Shown here: positions 8,022-16,695 of the stretch, piece after piece | How the letters are laid out: every line of letters begins with the position of its first letter | How positions within the stretch are numbered: the first letter of the stretch is position 1 | Assembly: GCA_002701385.1 (NCBI GenBank) | Contig: NZVD01000084.1 | Coordinates: 27,432-68,833 of the forward strand | Direction: 5' to 3' | From: Rhodopirellula sp. | Lineage (GTDB): Bacteria; Planctomycetota; Planctomycetia; Pirellulales; Pirellulaceae | Length of the DNA stretch: 41,402 bases | Notes under the pieces: model-generated | Seen by the model: the letters and a program-made list of their open reading frames with translations, nothing else | The model's database searches: none | Told to the model about the DNA's origin: nothing | Translations under genes and position numbers: made by a program

Positions 8022-9446
8022 ATGCGTACCAAGAACCTACTTGCTATTTGTTTCCTGTTGTTGGCTCAATACGTGACCGCGGCTGAAAAGCAAAAGCCGA
8101 ACGTTCTTTTCGTGTTTGCCGATGATCAATGCTTCGAAACGTTGGCTTCGTCTGGTCACCCCGTTATCCAGACCCCCAATCTCGATCGATTGACTCGGCA
8201 GGGAACGACCTTTACTCATGCCTTCAATATGGGGAGTTGGAGTGGAGCGGTGTGTGTCGCCAGTCGCTGCATGCTCAATACAGGTAGATTCATCTGGCGG
8301 GCGAATGCGATTTATCGTGACACTGCTAAGGAGATGCAGGCGGGACGATTTTGGTCCAAGCATATGGCATCTGCTGGTTATCATACCTACATGACTGGAA
8401 AGTGGCATGTCCGTGCTGATGCCGCGAAAGCATTTCAAACGACCGCACACATTCGAGGCGGAATGCCCAATCAGGTCCCCGAAGGTTATAACCGCCCATT
8501 AAGTCGTAACGACAAAAAATGGTTGCCTTATGACCCGCAATGGGAAGGATTCTGGAAAGGGGGTAAGCACTGGAGTGAAGTGGTGGCCGATGACGCTATC
8601 GACTTTTTGAACAAAGCGAAGGATGACGAAGATCCTTTCTTTATGTACATCGCTTTCAATGCACCGCATGACCCTCGACAGTCTCCCAAGGAATATGTGG
8701 ATAAGTATCCTCTGGAAGATGTTGATTTACCAGTGAACTTTCTAGAGGAGTATCCATATAACGAAGCGGCCGCAACCGGACGGGAACTCCGGGACGAGAT
8801 GCTGGCTCCGTTCCCACGAACGGAATATGCGGTGAAGGTAAATCGACAGGAATATTACGCGATCATTACGCACATGGATTATCAAATTGGAAGAATTTTA
8901 GAGCACCTAGAGAAGACCAAGCAGGATCGGGATACCTATATCATTTTCACAGCAGACCACGGATTAGCTGTCGGACATCATGGCCTGATGGGTAAGCAGA
9001 ATCTGTATGAGCACAGCGTTCGTGTTCCGTTCATCGTCGTCGGTCCGGATGTTGCCAAAAATGTGAAAAATGATGCAAATATCTATCTCCAGGATGTCAT
9101 GCCTACGACTTTGGAACTGGCAGGGGTCGAGAAGCCGGGGCATGTAGAGTTTAATAGCTTGCTGCCGTTACTTCGCGGTGAGCAGAAAGAATCCAATTAT
9201 CCTGCTGTTTACGGAGCGTATCTTCAGAATCAGCGGAGTGTACGAGCTTTTGGTTACAAGATGATTCTGTATCCGACGATTAAGAAAGTTCGCCTTTACA
9301 ACTTAGAATCGGATCCCGAAGAACAATACGATCTGGCCGGAGACAAAACAACCACCTCGATTCAAAAGAAGCTATTTGCAGAATTGCTCAAGCTTCAGGA
9401 AGAATTGGGAGATGATTTAGATCTGACTTCAACCTTTAGCTTTTAG
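8022..9446 (+). CDS. Secreted sulfatase (arylsulfatase/iduronate-sulfatase type)
   Basis: The 474-residue protein from the ATG at 8022 has a signal peptide (1-21, ending VTAA); a GTG nine bases upstream is a weaker alternative. Sulfatase features are complete: 'PNVLFVFADDQ' with metal-binding D34-D35, the formylglycine motif CVASR (C78-R82, fitting the C-x-P/A-S-R rule) and 'FTADHGLAVGHHGLMGKQNLYEHSVRVPF' with the metal/substrate residues. Cys78 would need oxidation to formylglycine by an anaerobic-type or FGE enzyme not present in this window. It releases sulfate from a sulfated compound, plausibly a marine polysaccharide. Its last 11 bases overlap the end of the convergent lipoprotein gene. 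Confidence 0.92.
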   Translation: MRTKNLLAICFLLLAQYVTAAEKQKPNVLFVFADDQCFETLASSGHPVIQTPNLDRLTRQGTTFTHAFNMGSWSGAVCVASRCMLNTGRFIWRANAIYRDTAKEMQAGRFWSKHMASAGYHTYMTGKWHVRADAAKAFQTTAHIRGGMPNQVPEGYNRPLSRNDKKWLPYDPQWEGFWKGGKHWSEVVADDAIDFLNKAKDDEDPFFMYIAFNAPHDPRQSPKEYVDKYPLEDVDLPVNFLEEYPYNEAAATGRELRDEMLAPFPRTEYAVKVNRQEYYAIITHMDYQIGRILEHLEKTKQDRDTYIIFTADHGLAVGHHGLMGKQNLYEHSVRVPFIVVGPDVAKNVKNDANIYLQDVMPTTLELAGVEKPGHVEFNSLLPLLRGEQKESNYPAVYGAYLQNQRSVRAFGYKMILYPTIKKVRLYNLESDPEEQYDLAGDKTTTSIQKKLFAELLKLQEELGDDLDLTSTFSF

Positions 9447-10071
9447 TCGGAAGTTTTTCCAATGTCTGATGCTTGGATTGGAAAATCATTTCCGGATGTT
9501 GTTTAAGAAACGCTCGAATCTGGTCTGTCGTAGATTCAACGCGGACGGCTTTAAGCTGTAGCTGCTCTTTGCCGTCGACTTGAACTGGCGTTTCCGTAAT
9601 CGTGCCCAGCAAGAGACCCTTTTCAACGACGTCCTTTAGTTTTCGAGGGTCGACCCACCAGAGTCGGAGTTGCCTCGCCTTTTTGTCGAATTGATACCGC
9701 GCAAGCATAAAATTTCCAGCGTCGTTGCTCCTGTCTTTCTTGGTGAGAGGTAAGGAAATGAAGTGGTCTTCACCGATCTGCGTTGCCAGGAAGTTGCGGA
9801 TTTCGTTTTGTAACTCGTTGTCGTTGTTTAGGTACTGACCACCTGCTCGCATCCAGCCATTTCGTTTGGGGTGTCGTCCGATCAGTAATGTCTCCGTTTC
9901 CCGTTCGGTCGTGCCGTCTTCCTTTGTCGTAAGAGCAACCCATTGCCCATAGAGGTCGGCGTCGTGAATGGAAGTCTTAGGAGATGATGCAGGGTTTTCA
10001 AAGGATGGTAATGCGCATCCGCTAAGCATTAGGAGTAAGCTACCAAGGTGCAAGGCTGGTCGGATGAGCAT
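9436..10071 (-). CDS. Putative lipoprotein of unknown function
   Basis: I do not recognise the family. The 211-residue protein begins with a lipoprotein signal (hydrophobic stretch then lipobox LSGC, cysteine at residue 19). The rest is soluble and mixed alpha/beta with 'LYGQWVALTT' near the mature N-terminus, a pattern seen in small lipocalin-like or other compact lipoproteins, but this is not enough to assign a fold. It starts 2 bases after the msrA stop with an AGGG ribosome-binding site, so it is very likely cotranscribed with msrA. The 3' end overlaps the sulfatase gene by 11 bases, tail to tail. Confidence 0.75.
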   Translation of the reverse strand: MLIRPALHLGSLLLMLSGCALPSFENPASSPKTSIHDADLYGQWVALTTKEDGTTERETETLLIGRHPKRNGWMRAGGQYLNNDNELQNEIRNFLATQIGEDHFISLPLTKKDRSNDAGNFMLARYQFDKKARQLRLWWVDPRKLKDVVEKGLLLGTITETPVQVDGKEQLQLKAVRVESTTDQIRAFLKQHPEMIFQSKHQTLEKLPTKS

Positions 10072-10073
10072 AA

Positions 10074-10604
10074 TTACCCTACTAACAGGTGAGGGAATTT
10101 GTTGGTGAGCTTGGCCAGCTTTGGGCCGACCGATGCAATACAGTAGGGGTTTCCTGGGTTTTTCGCGAAGTAATTGTGATGATAGTCTTCGGCAGGGTAG
10201 AACTCCTCTGCCGCTACTATTTCAGTAACGATCGGGTTTGGCCACAATGAGGATTCGTCAATTTGAGTGAGAACACGCTGCGCGCCTTCTTTCTGGGATT
10301 CGTTGTGGTAGTAAATTCCGGAGCGATATTGAGTGCCGATATCTGCTCCCTGACGATTAAGAGTGGTTGGGTCATGCACATGCAGCATCACTTCAACAAG
10401 GACTTCAAAGGGAATGATCGTTTCGTCAAAGTCGATCTGGATTACTTCGGCATGCCCCGTTCCACCTGTGCAGACATCTTTGTACGTAGGATCTTTCATT
10501 TGACCGTTGCTATAGCCCGGCCTTACCGCGTTAACTCCTGTCAATCGCAGGAATACTGCTTCAACGCACCAAAAACAACCAGCTCCAAATGTGGCTATCG
10601 CCAT
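10074..10604 (-). CDS. msrA: Peptide methionine sulfoxide reductase MsrA
   Basis: The 176-residue protein carries the MsrA active-site motif GAGCFWCVEAVF close to its N-terminus (catalytic Cys10), followed by 'GYSNG', 'HAEVIQIDFDE', 'LHVHDPTTLNRQGADIGTQYRSGIYY' and 'AEDYHHNYFAKNPGNPYC'. It reduces methionine-S-sulfoxide in proteins and free methionine to methionine, using thioredoxin. There is no signal peptide, so it is cytoplasmic. Length is normal for a stand-alone MsrA without a fused MsrB. A GAGGGAG ribosome-binding site lies 9 bases before the ATG. The lipoprotein gene follows 2 bases after its stop codon. Confidence 0.97.
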   Translation of the reverse strand: MAIATFGAGCFWCVEAVFLRLTGVNAVRPGYSNGQMKDPTYKDVCTGGTGHAEVIQIDFDETIIPFEVLVEVMLHVHDPTTLNRQGADIGTQYRSGIYYHNESQKEGAQRVLTQIDESSLWPNPIVTEIVAAEEFYPAEDYHHNYFAKNPGNPYCIASVGPKLAKLTNKFPHLLVG

Positions 10605-10725
10605 GAGTATTTACTCCCTCGAGTTACAAGACAATTATCCTATTTAGAGTTTACAATATGAGTCGGGAACCGGTGGCGTTTAACCGCGCGCGATTATGAA
10701 AACTGTTATTGGAGTAACGAAGACG

Positions 10726-11646
10726 ATGCGAAATTTAGTAGTCCTGGCATGCATATGTAGCCTCTGTATGTCAGTTTCGCTTCAAGCAGAAGAGGTTGTT
10801 TCCTTTGCGAAGCATGCTGATGGCGTGGATGTACTTGTGGGCAACCGTCTGGTTGCTGAATATGTGCATACGGAAGAGCCTCTCGGTCGCCCTTTCATTA
10901 GTAATGTTAAGACCCTGGATGGGATTCAGGTGACTCGGAATTACCCGGTCACCAAGAAGGATCAGCAGGACCACCCTCATCATCAGGGAATATTTCACAC
11001 ATTCTCGCAGGTCAACGGGATTGATTATTGGCATATGAAAGGTATTACCAAGCACCGCCAAATGACCCATGCACCCAACTCGAAGGGCAAGCCACTAGGG
11101 TTCATTGCCGAGAGTGTCTATTTGGCTACCGATCAAAAAACGCCACTATTAAAAGAAGTGATTGCCTATCAATTCGTAATTTCTGAACTCGGTCTGCTGA
11201 TTGTTGTCGATGCAACCATTACGGCTGAAGCCAACAACGTTGTATTGGGGTCAAAGGAAGAAGGTGGACTGGCCGTGCGAATGTCGAGTGATTTGCGTGT
11301 CGAGGCCGGTGCAACCATGGTAGACGATCAGGGGCGAAATGGCGGCCGCGATATCTGGGGTAAGCAGGCTCGATGGGTAGACAACTCAGGAAAGAAACAG
11401 GGGCAGTGGGTTGGTGTGACTCTGATGACCCACCCGGACAACGAAAAACTGTACCACTGGCACGCACGGGATTACGGCTTACTTACGGCCAATCCATTGG
11501 GCCCGCTAAACACTGCTCCCAGCCAAACTCTTCAGCTTGGGGATTCCAAACGCTTTCGCTACGGTGTCATGATACACTCGCACGATTCGCCCAAAAGTTA
11601 CCAGCCTGACGCTGCTCAGAAAGCGTATGAAAAGATTGCCAAGTAA
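10726..11646 (+). CDS. DUF6807 (PmoA-like) secreted protein
   Basis: From the ATG at 10726 (GGAG 11 bases upstream) the 306-residue protein starts directly with a signal peptide, MRNLVVLACICSLC...LQAEE; an ATG 30 bases earlier would put ten extra residues in front. The sequence shows the DUF6807 pattern 'RPFISNVKTLDGIQVTRNYP', 'DHPHHQGIFHTFSQVNGIDYWHM', and a late 'GLLTANPLG' and 'FRYGVMIHS'. The family is often named PmoA by automated tools but is unrelated to particulate methane monooxygenase; its function is unknown and it is common in planctomycetes near carbohydrate genes. The conserved His cluster (HPHHQG) may bind a metal or sugar. It is transcribed divergently from msrA. Confidence 0.82.
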   Translation: MRNLVVLACICSLCMSVSLQAEEVVSFAKHADGVDVLVGNRLVAEYVHTEEPLGRPFISNVKTLDGIQVTRNYPVTKKDQQDHPHHQGIFHTFSQVNGIDYWHMKGITKHRQMTHAPNSKGKPLGFIAESVYLATDQKTPLLKEVIAYQFVISELGLLIVVDATITAEANNVVLGSKEEGGLAVRMSSDLRVEAGATMVDDQGRNGGRDIWGKQARWVDNSGKKQGQWVGVTLMTHPDNEKLYHWHARDYGLLTANPLGPLNTAPSQTLQLGDSKRFRYGVMIHSHDSPKSYQPDAAQKAYEKIAK

Positions 11647-11674
11647 CCGGGATTCCAGTTAGACAATTTGGGAG

Positions 11675-13114
11675 TTATGCCAGGATGTCTGTGATGACTT
11701 TGCCGTGGACATCTGTCAGGCGGAAATCACGGCCACTGTATCGATAGGTGAGCTTTTCATGATCGAGCCCCATGATATGCAATAGCGTGGCATGGAGGTC
11801 ATGAACGTGAACTCGGTTTTCGACCGCAGTCAGTCCAAATTCATCAGTGGCTCCATAGGAGAATCCGGGCTTAACGCCTCCGCCAGCCATCCAGACAGTG
11901 AATCCGTAATGGTCATGGTCTCGGCCCTTTTGACCTTCTGAAGTTGGAGCTCGTCCAAATTCCCCGCCCCACATGACTAATGTGTCTTCGAGCATCCCTC
12001 GTTGTTTGAGATCCTCTAGCAAAGCGGCAATGCCCTGGTCGCAGGCGTCGGCCAGACGTTTGTGGCCACCCACGATATCTCCATGGCCGGTATCCCAGGC
12101 AATGTCATATCCATCGATCGTTAATGACAGTTGGACCATACGGACCCCACGTTCCACAAGACGGCGTGCTAACAAACAGCCTTTGGCATATTGGGTAGGT
12201 CCGTAAAGGTCGAGTGTTTTCTGAGTTTCTCGAGTGACGTCAAATGCCTCAGGCACAGCGAATTGCATACGGAAGGCCATTTCCATTGCCTGAATGCTGG
12301 ACTCAAGAGCAGCGTCTTGCTCCTGATTTCGTAAGTCGATCTGATTGAGTTGAGCTAATAAATCGGCTTGCTCGCGTTGAGAGCCTCGGGAGAGATATTG
12401 GTTTTTTAAGTCGCTTACGATGCGATCCGGGTGCATCGAGTTAATGTTCACATAACAACCGGAATAGGCCCCTGGTAGAAAGCTGTTGCTGTAATTTGCT
12501 GTCTTGCCCCGCGCCTGTGCGTGAGGTGACATGGCAACGAAACCGGGGAGGTTATCGGTTTCAGCACCCAGACCATATACCAGCCAGGAACCGAGGCTTG
12601 GGCGCACAGCCTGAATGTGCCCCAGATTGAACATTAGAATCGCTCCGGCATGTTCTGGGATGTCAGTGTGCATCGAGTGAATGAAGCAAAGGTCATCCAC
12701 TTTTTCTGCTACCTTAGGGAAGATGTCACTCACCCATTTTCCACTTTCACCATATTGTTTGAAACCGAAAGGCGATTTCATAAGGCCGTTTTTAGTATTC
12801 CGTAAGGATTTACGATCAACCAATTCGGGACGCTGTCCTGAATATTTTTCGATGAGAGGTTTGTGATCAAATGTATCGACCTGACTTGGCCCGCCCGGCA
12901 TAAATAGTTGGATAATGCGTTTGGCTTTGGGAGCGAAGTGGGGAGCTTTCGGGAATAGTGGCGAAGAGGGTGAAGGAGCATCTGCCGAGGCCGTTTGCGA
13001 AAGCATTTGCTGCAGGCCAAGCGTGCCAAACCCAGCTCCGAAACGACTGAGCATTTCCCGACGTGAAATACCAAGGATGGATGGATCTAATGTAGGGATC
13101 TTTTTGTTTCGCAT
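11675..13114 (-). CDS. DUF1501 domain protein (Tat-exported)
   Basis: The protein carries a Tat-type leader ISRREMLSRFG followed by a G/L-rich hydrophobic segment. DUF1501 landmarks are present: 'RIIQLFMPGGPSQVDTFDHKP', 'AGAILMFNLGHIQAVRPSLGSWLVYGLG', 'KGCLLARRLVERGVRMVQL', 'WDTGHGD', 'MWGGEFGRAPTSEG' and 'GRDHDHYGFTVWMAGGGVKPG'. I chose the ATG at 13114 (479 residues); a GTG at 13129 would add five. It follows the PSD1-DUF1549-DUF1553 gene by 59 bases on the same strand, the usual planctomycete pairing. Compared with the DUF1501 protein at 2361 it is longer and clearly a distant paralogue. Function of the family is not established. Confidence 0.9.
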   Translation of the reverse strand: MRNKKIPTLDPSILGISRREMLSRFGAGFGTLGLQQMLSQTASADAPSPSSPLFPKAPHFAPKAKRIIQLFMPGGPSQVDTFDHKPLIEKYSGQRPELVDRKSLRNTKNGLMKSPFGFKQYGESGKWVSDIFPKVAEKVDDLCFIHSMHTDIPEHAGAILMFNLGHIQAVRPSLGSWLVYGLGAETDNLPGFVAMSPHAQARGKTANYSNSFLPGAYSGCYVNINSMHPDRIVSDLKNQYLSRGSQREQADLLAQLNQIDLRNQEQDAALESSIQAMEMAFRMQFAVPEAFDVTRETQKTLDLYGPTQYAKGCLLARRLVERGVRMVQLSLTIDGYDIAWDTGHGDIVGGHKRLADACDQGIAALLEDLKQRGMLEDTLVMWGGEFGRAPTSEGQKGRDHDHYGFTVWMAGGGVKPGFSYGATDEFGLTAVENRVHVHDLHATLLHIMGLDHEKLTYRYSGRDFRLTDVHGKVITDILA

Positions 13115-13173
13115 GATTTCGCTCGTCACTTTGTTTGGTTGGCAGGTAGAGGCAGAAAAGGCTGTTAATCAGT

Positions 13174-15531
13174 TTACCTTATGAACATCAGTTCATTAGA
13201 ACTAAGCAATGCCTGGCAGTATTGGCTCCACCGATCTAGTTTATCACCCGGTTCAGCCGGATCGGTATTGGTTGTGAAGTTTAGTCCCAATTCAAGTTCC
13301 TGGGGTGATGGCTCTCGATTGTAAAGCAACTGATAAGCGTATTGGATTCTGGCCACAGGGTCTTCTGATATTCTTGATAGGCGAGCCTGGAAAACCCGGG
13401 CTCGGTCGACCATGAACGAACTATTTAAGAGGAATAGAAATTGTTGTGGTACGGTTGTTGTGGACCGTTTTGCAATCGACGCCCGTGGGGCTGCAAAATC
13501 GAAGAGTTTCAGGAAACGGTCTGATGCAAATTGATCCCCGTTGCGACTCGTGGAAGCATAAACCGTGCGGCGATTGCTTCGTAAAATGTCACCTTGCGGC
13601 GGACCGGTGAAACGTAAGTCGAGTTCCCCGGTGGCCTGCATGATCGTGTCTCGCCAGACTTCTACGTCCATTCGTCGAGGGGAATATCGCCAAAGGTATT
13701 TGTTGTCACCATCAATCCTATAATGCTCGTCGTTGTAACGACTGCTCTGTTTGAAAGTGGATGAAAGCAATATGGCCCGATGTAGACGTTTTAGTGACCA
13801 ATTGGATTGCACAAGTTCGCTGGCAAGCCAGTCAAGCAATAACGGGTGACTGGGTTCATTGCCGAGTGTCCCGAAATTACTCGGGGACGTAACGAGCGGA
13901 CGACCGAAGTGATGCATCCAAAGACGGTTGACCATCACTCGAGTAGTCAGTGGATTATCTGGGTGGGCAATCGAATCGGCAAGTTGCTTGCGACCACTGC
14001 CCATGTCGTAGAGTGCGGGCGTTGGGCCTTCCACGATACGTAGGAATCGCCGTGGCGCCTCTGGCCCTCGCTTTCGGATGTCACCTCGTAGTGCCACATG
14101 CATATTGTTGCTTCCGGTATCACGTAGCGTATGTGCTTCGTCGAATCGTGGAGGCACTCGTTTTTGAGCTTCGTCACGCTGACGCTGAATGTTATCGCGC
14201 TGAGACTTTTGCTGTTCCGTCGCCTGATCGCCAGCCTTGTTGATGGCGTCGTTAGCTTTTTTGAGTTCTCCGTTTAGCCGGTTTACTTCGTTTTGTGCTT
14301 GATTGAAAGCATCCACAATGGGTTGGGGAGCGATAGGTGTGACTACAGAGGTCGAATTGTTGAAAATGCCGGCCAACGAGTAGTAATCCAACGTGGGTAT
14401 TGGGTCGAACTTATGGTCATGACAGCGGGCACAGGCAACTGTAAGCCCAAGGAAGCCGCGAGTAATAGTATCAACGCGGTCGTCCAGGGTTTCAGATTTC
14501 GCGGCGGCGGCACTGTCTGGATCGCCACCGTCTGTCCGAAATGTTGGTCCTAATGCCAGAAAGCCAGTGCCAATTGACGATTCAACGTCGCCGTCGATAT
14601 CTCCGGCAATTTGTTGGCGGACAAAGTCATCGTATGGCATGTCAGCATTGAGTTTGCGGATGACCCAATCTCGGTAACGCCATGCATGTGCATTAGGCCC
14701 ATTATCGGTGAAACCGCCGAAACCTTCGTTGTACCTGGCAACGTCTAACCAGTGACGTCCCCATTTTTCTCCGTACTTAGGCGAACTTAGGAGCTGATCC
14801 ACAAGTTCGGCATAGGCAGTTGGGGAATCCGAAGCGAGGAATTGGTCAACTTGCTCTTGAGAAGGCTGGAGTCCCAGCAAATTGGTGTAGAGCCTACGGA
14901 TCAGTGTTCGGCGATCGGCTTCAGGCGATGGCGCAAGTTGATTGGCTTCCAATTCGGCCAATACGAAATAGTCAATAGCTGAATCAGGCCATTGCTGTTG
15001 ACCGACCGCGGGTAGATCCGGACGCTGGACATCTCGGAAAGCCCAGTGATCTTGCTTGGCATTTTGCCAGTTAACTCCTTCTCCACCGGTATTAGCCAGT
15101 GGGGTGTCCGAGGCAGGCCATGGAGCACCATTGGCAATCCATTGAGAGAGTAGCTCGACTTCTTTTTCCGTTAGTTTGCCGGCTGGCGGCATTTCGTAGC
15201 TTTGGTACTTTACCGAGGAAATGAGTAGGCTTTCATCCGGTTTGCCGGGAATAATTGAAGCCCCCGAGTCTCCCCCTTTGAGCAAAGCCTGGCGACTATC
15301 CAGTAATAGTCCGCCCTTAACGACTTTCGAGTCGCTACTGTGACATTCGTAACAGTGCCTTACCAAAAGAGGGCGAATGTTGGTTTCAAATGCCTCTAAT
15401 TGTTCGGCAGTGAATGCCGGTTCTTCTGGCGTGTCCTGCCCAACCAAAGTCGGGGCAAGAACAAAAGTTAAACCTAGTAGCGTGACGGCCAATAGGTATC
15501 TGAAGCTGGGGTTAGATCGCTGAATAAACAT
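13174..15531 (-). CDS. PSD1-DUF1549-DUF1553 cytochrome-domain protein
   Basis: The 785-residue exported protein has a signal peptide (1-31), a planctomycete cytochrome C (PSD1) domain with CYECH at 60-64 and 'GGLLLDSRQALLKGGDSG...PG.P..S.L', then 'YEMPPAGKLTEKEVELLSQWIANGAPWP'. DUF1549 follows (about 175-400) with a second CxxCH, CARCHDHKFDP, at 367-371. A charged, heptad-like segment (about 415-470, rich in Q, N, E, R and K) probably forms a coiled coil. DUF1553 occupies about 500-785. The two CxxCH sites make at least one covalent heme likely. It heads a transcript with the DUF1501 gene downstream. Biological role is not known; the combination is found in large numbers in planctomycetes. 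Confidence 0.93.
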   Translation of the reverse strand: MFIQRSNPSFRYLLAVTLLGLTFVLAPTLVGQDTPEEPAFTAEQLEAFETNIRPLLVRHCYECHSSDSKVVKGGLLLDSRQALLKGGDSGASIIPGKPDESLLISSVKYQSYEMPPAGKLTEKEVELLSQWIANGAPWPASDTPLANTGGEGVNWQNAKQDHWAFRDVQRPDLPAVGQQQWPDSAIDYFVLAELEANQLAPSPEADRRTLIRRLYTNLLGLQPSQEQVDQFLASDSPTAYAELVDQLLSSPKYGEKWGRHWLDVARYNEGFGGFTDNGPNAHAWRYRDWVIRKLNADMPYDDFVRQQIAGDIDGDVESSIGTGFLALGPTFRTDGGDPDSAAAAKSETLDDRVDTITRGFLGLTVACARCHDHKFDPIPTLDYYSLAGIFNNSTSVVTPIAPQPIVDAFNQAQNEVNRLNGELKKANDAINKAGDQATEQQKSQRDNIQRQRDEAQKRVPPRFDEAHTLRDTGSNNMHVALRGDIRKRGPEAPRRFLRIVEGPTPALYDMGSGRKQLADSIAHPDNPLTTRVMVNRLWMHHFGRPLVTSPSNFGTLGNEPSHPLLLDWLASELVQSNWSLKRLHRAILLSSTFKQSSRYNDEHYRIDGDNKYLWRYSPRRMDVEVWRDTIMQATGELDLRFTGPPQGDILRSNRRTVYASTSRNGDQFASDRFLKLFDFAAPRASIAKRSTTTVPQQFLFLLNSSFMVDRARVFQARLSRISEDPVARIQYAYQLLYNREPSPQELELGLNFTTNTDPAEPGDKLDRWSQYCQALLSSNELMFIR

Positions 15532-15645
15532 AGCTTTATTCTAGCAAGATTTCGCCGATATTCCGATGCCGATTGGCAACCAGAAAAGATTCTGAAGCCG
15601 GTCGGAGCTTTGGCATTGATAACTGCCGTGGTTGGTTGTGACTGG

Positions 15646-16569
15646 TTACTGCTGCATGAGCGTGGCAGGTAGCGTTGGTGTCGCGCCAGGTTTTGATGCA
15701 ACATAAGCTCCGAGACGATTCGCCAGTTCCACCGTTTCCTGTAAAGGTTTCGATAGTAGCAAGCCTGCAACAATACCGGCTGTACAGGCATCGCCGGCAC
15801 CAACTGAGTCGGCGGGTTCGGAGTCTTGCGAAATTGTAAGCGTGGGCGGCTTGCCATAGAAAACGTCACTATGAGTTATGATTGTTGTTCCGAGCGGTCC
15901 TTGGGTGTAAACGACATACTGTATCGGGGTGTGATGGAGGATTTGCCGGCAAGACTCAATGGCTGATTGAGTGGGAGCGATGTCGAGTGCTGAAAGAACA
16001 ATATCCAGTTCTTCTTGATTGAGTTTTAGGACGTCTGCATGATTACAGCCGTGACGTAGAATTTCACGAGAGTGGTAATGTTGTCGCAAATTAACGTCGA
16101 AGATACGGAGAGCCTGTGAGGCGTTCTCAATAAACCGCTGAATCGTAGCTTGGCTCGTAGGGCTTCTTTGCCCGAGTGTTCCAAAGCAAACCACAGCAGT
16201 AGATTTACTCAGGTTTGCAAGCGTTTCAGTCCAAGTGTAATGGTCCCAGCAGACTCCTTCGACAATTTCAAATCGGTGCCCGCTGGCTTCCCTGTGTACG
16301 AGGGCTCGGCCTGTCGGCAATTTGTCATCGAATTGAATATAGTCAGTGTTTAGACCGAATTGACTTAATTGGTTAACCGCTTCTGTGGCTAGCGAGTCGT
16401 TTCCCAGTCGGACTGCGGGAACACCACGAAAGCCATGTGATGCAAGGACCTGATGAGCCTGGACAGCAAAGTTGACCGGAGCTCCCCCAAGTATCGGCTG
16501 GTCGTCGATGATGTCAAACAGGAGTTCACCGAGTCCGACGATTAGGCGGGGCTGTGTAGGGGCATTCAA
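15646..16569 (-). CDS. PfkB-family sugar kinase (fructokinase-like)
   Basis: The 307-residue cytoplasmic protein has the PfkB fold signatures: N-terminal 'GLGELLFDI' and 'LGGAPVNFAVQAHQVLASHG', and the C-terminal signature DSVGAGDACTAG with the catalytic base Asp260 and the anion-hole GAGD. The N-terminal 'GGAPxNxA' form is typical of fructokinases and related hexose kinases, which phosphorylate a sugar with ATP. Length is normal. It precedes the PSD1-DUF1549-DUF1553 gene by 114 bases on the same strand, so it could feed a sugar from that system into glycolysis, although cotranscription is unproven. The substrate could equally be another sugar or a nucleoside. Confidence 0.9.
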   Translation of the reverse strand: MNAPTQPRLIVGLGELLFDIIDDQPILGGAPVNFAVQAHQVLASHGFRGVPAVRLGNDSLATEAVNQLSQFGLNTDYIQFDDKLPTGRALVHREASGHRFEIVEGVCWDHYTWTETLANLSKSTAVVCFGTLGQRSPTSQATIQRFIENASQALRIFDVNLRQHYHSREILRHGCNHADVLKLNQEELDIVLSALDIAPTQSAIESCRQILHHTPIQYVVYTQGPLGTTIITHSDVFYGKPPTLTISQDSEPADSVGAGDACTAGIVAGLLLSKPLQETVELANRLGAYVASKPGATPTLPATLMQQ

Positions 16570-16695
16570 CGGTCTATTAACGCTTTGACGGGCGGCTTGA
16601 GGGATGTTGTTGTTTGATGTTGATCACACCGACCGATCTCGTAGTTAGTTCGAATGCGATCAGCCGATACTACCAACAGGTTGGTTTCACCATTC

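Noticed and set aside
10263-10661. 132-residue reading frame on the + strand over msrA
   Set aside because: It is antisense to a clear msrA gene and shows no family motif or ribosome-binding site; a shadow.
10726-11646. Reading the DUF6807 protein as a methane monooxygenase subunit because of the 'PmoA' label
   Set aside because: It has a signal peptide and a soluble beta-rich sequence with no membrane helices or PmoA copper-site motifs; the label is a naming artefact.
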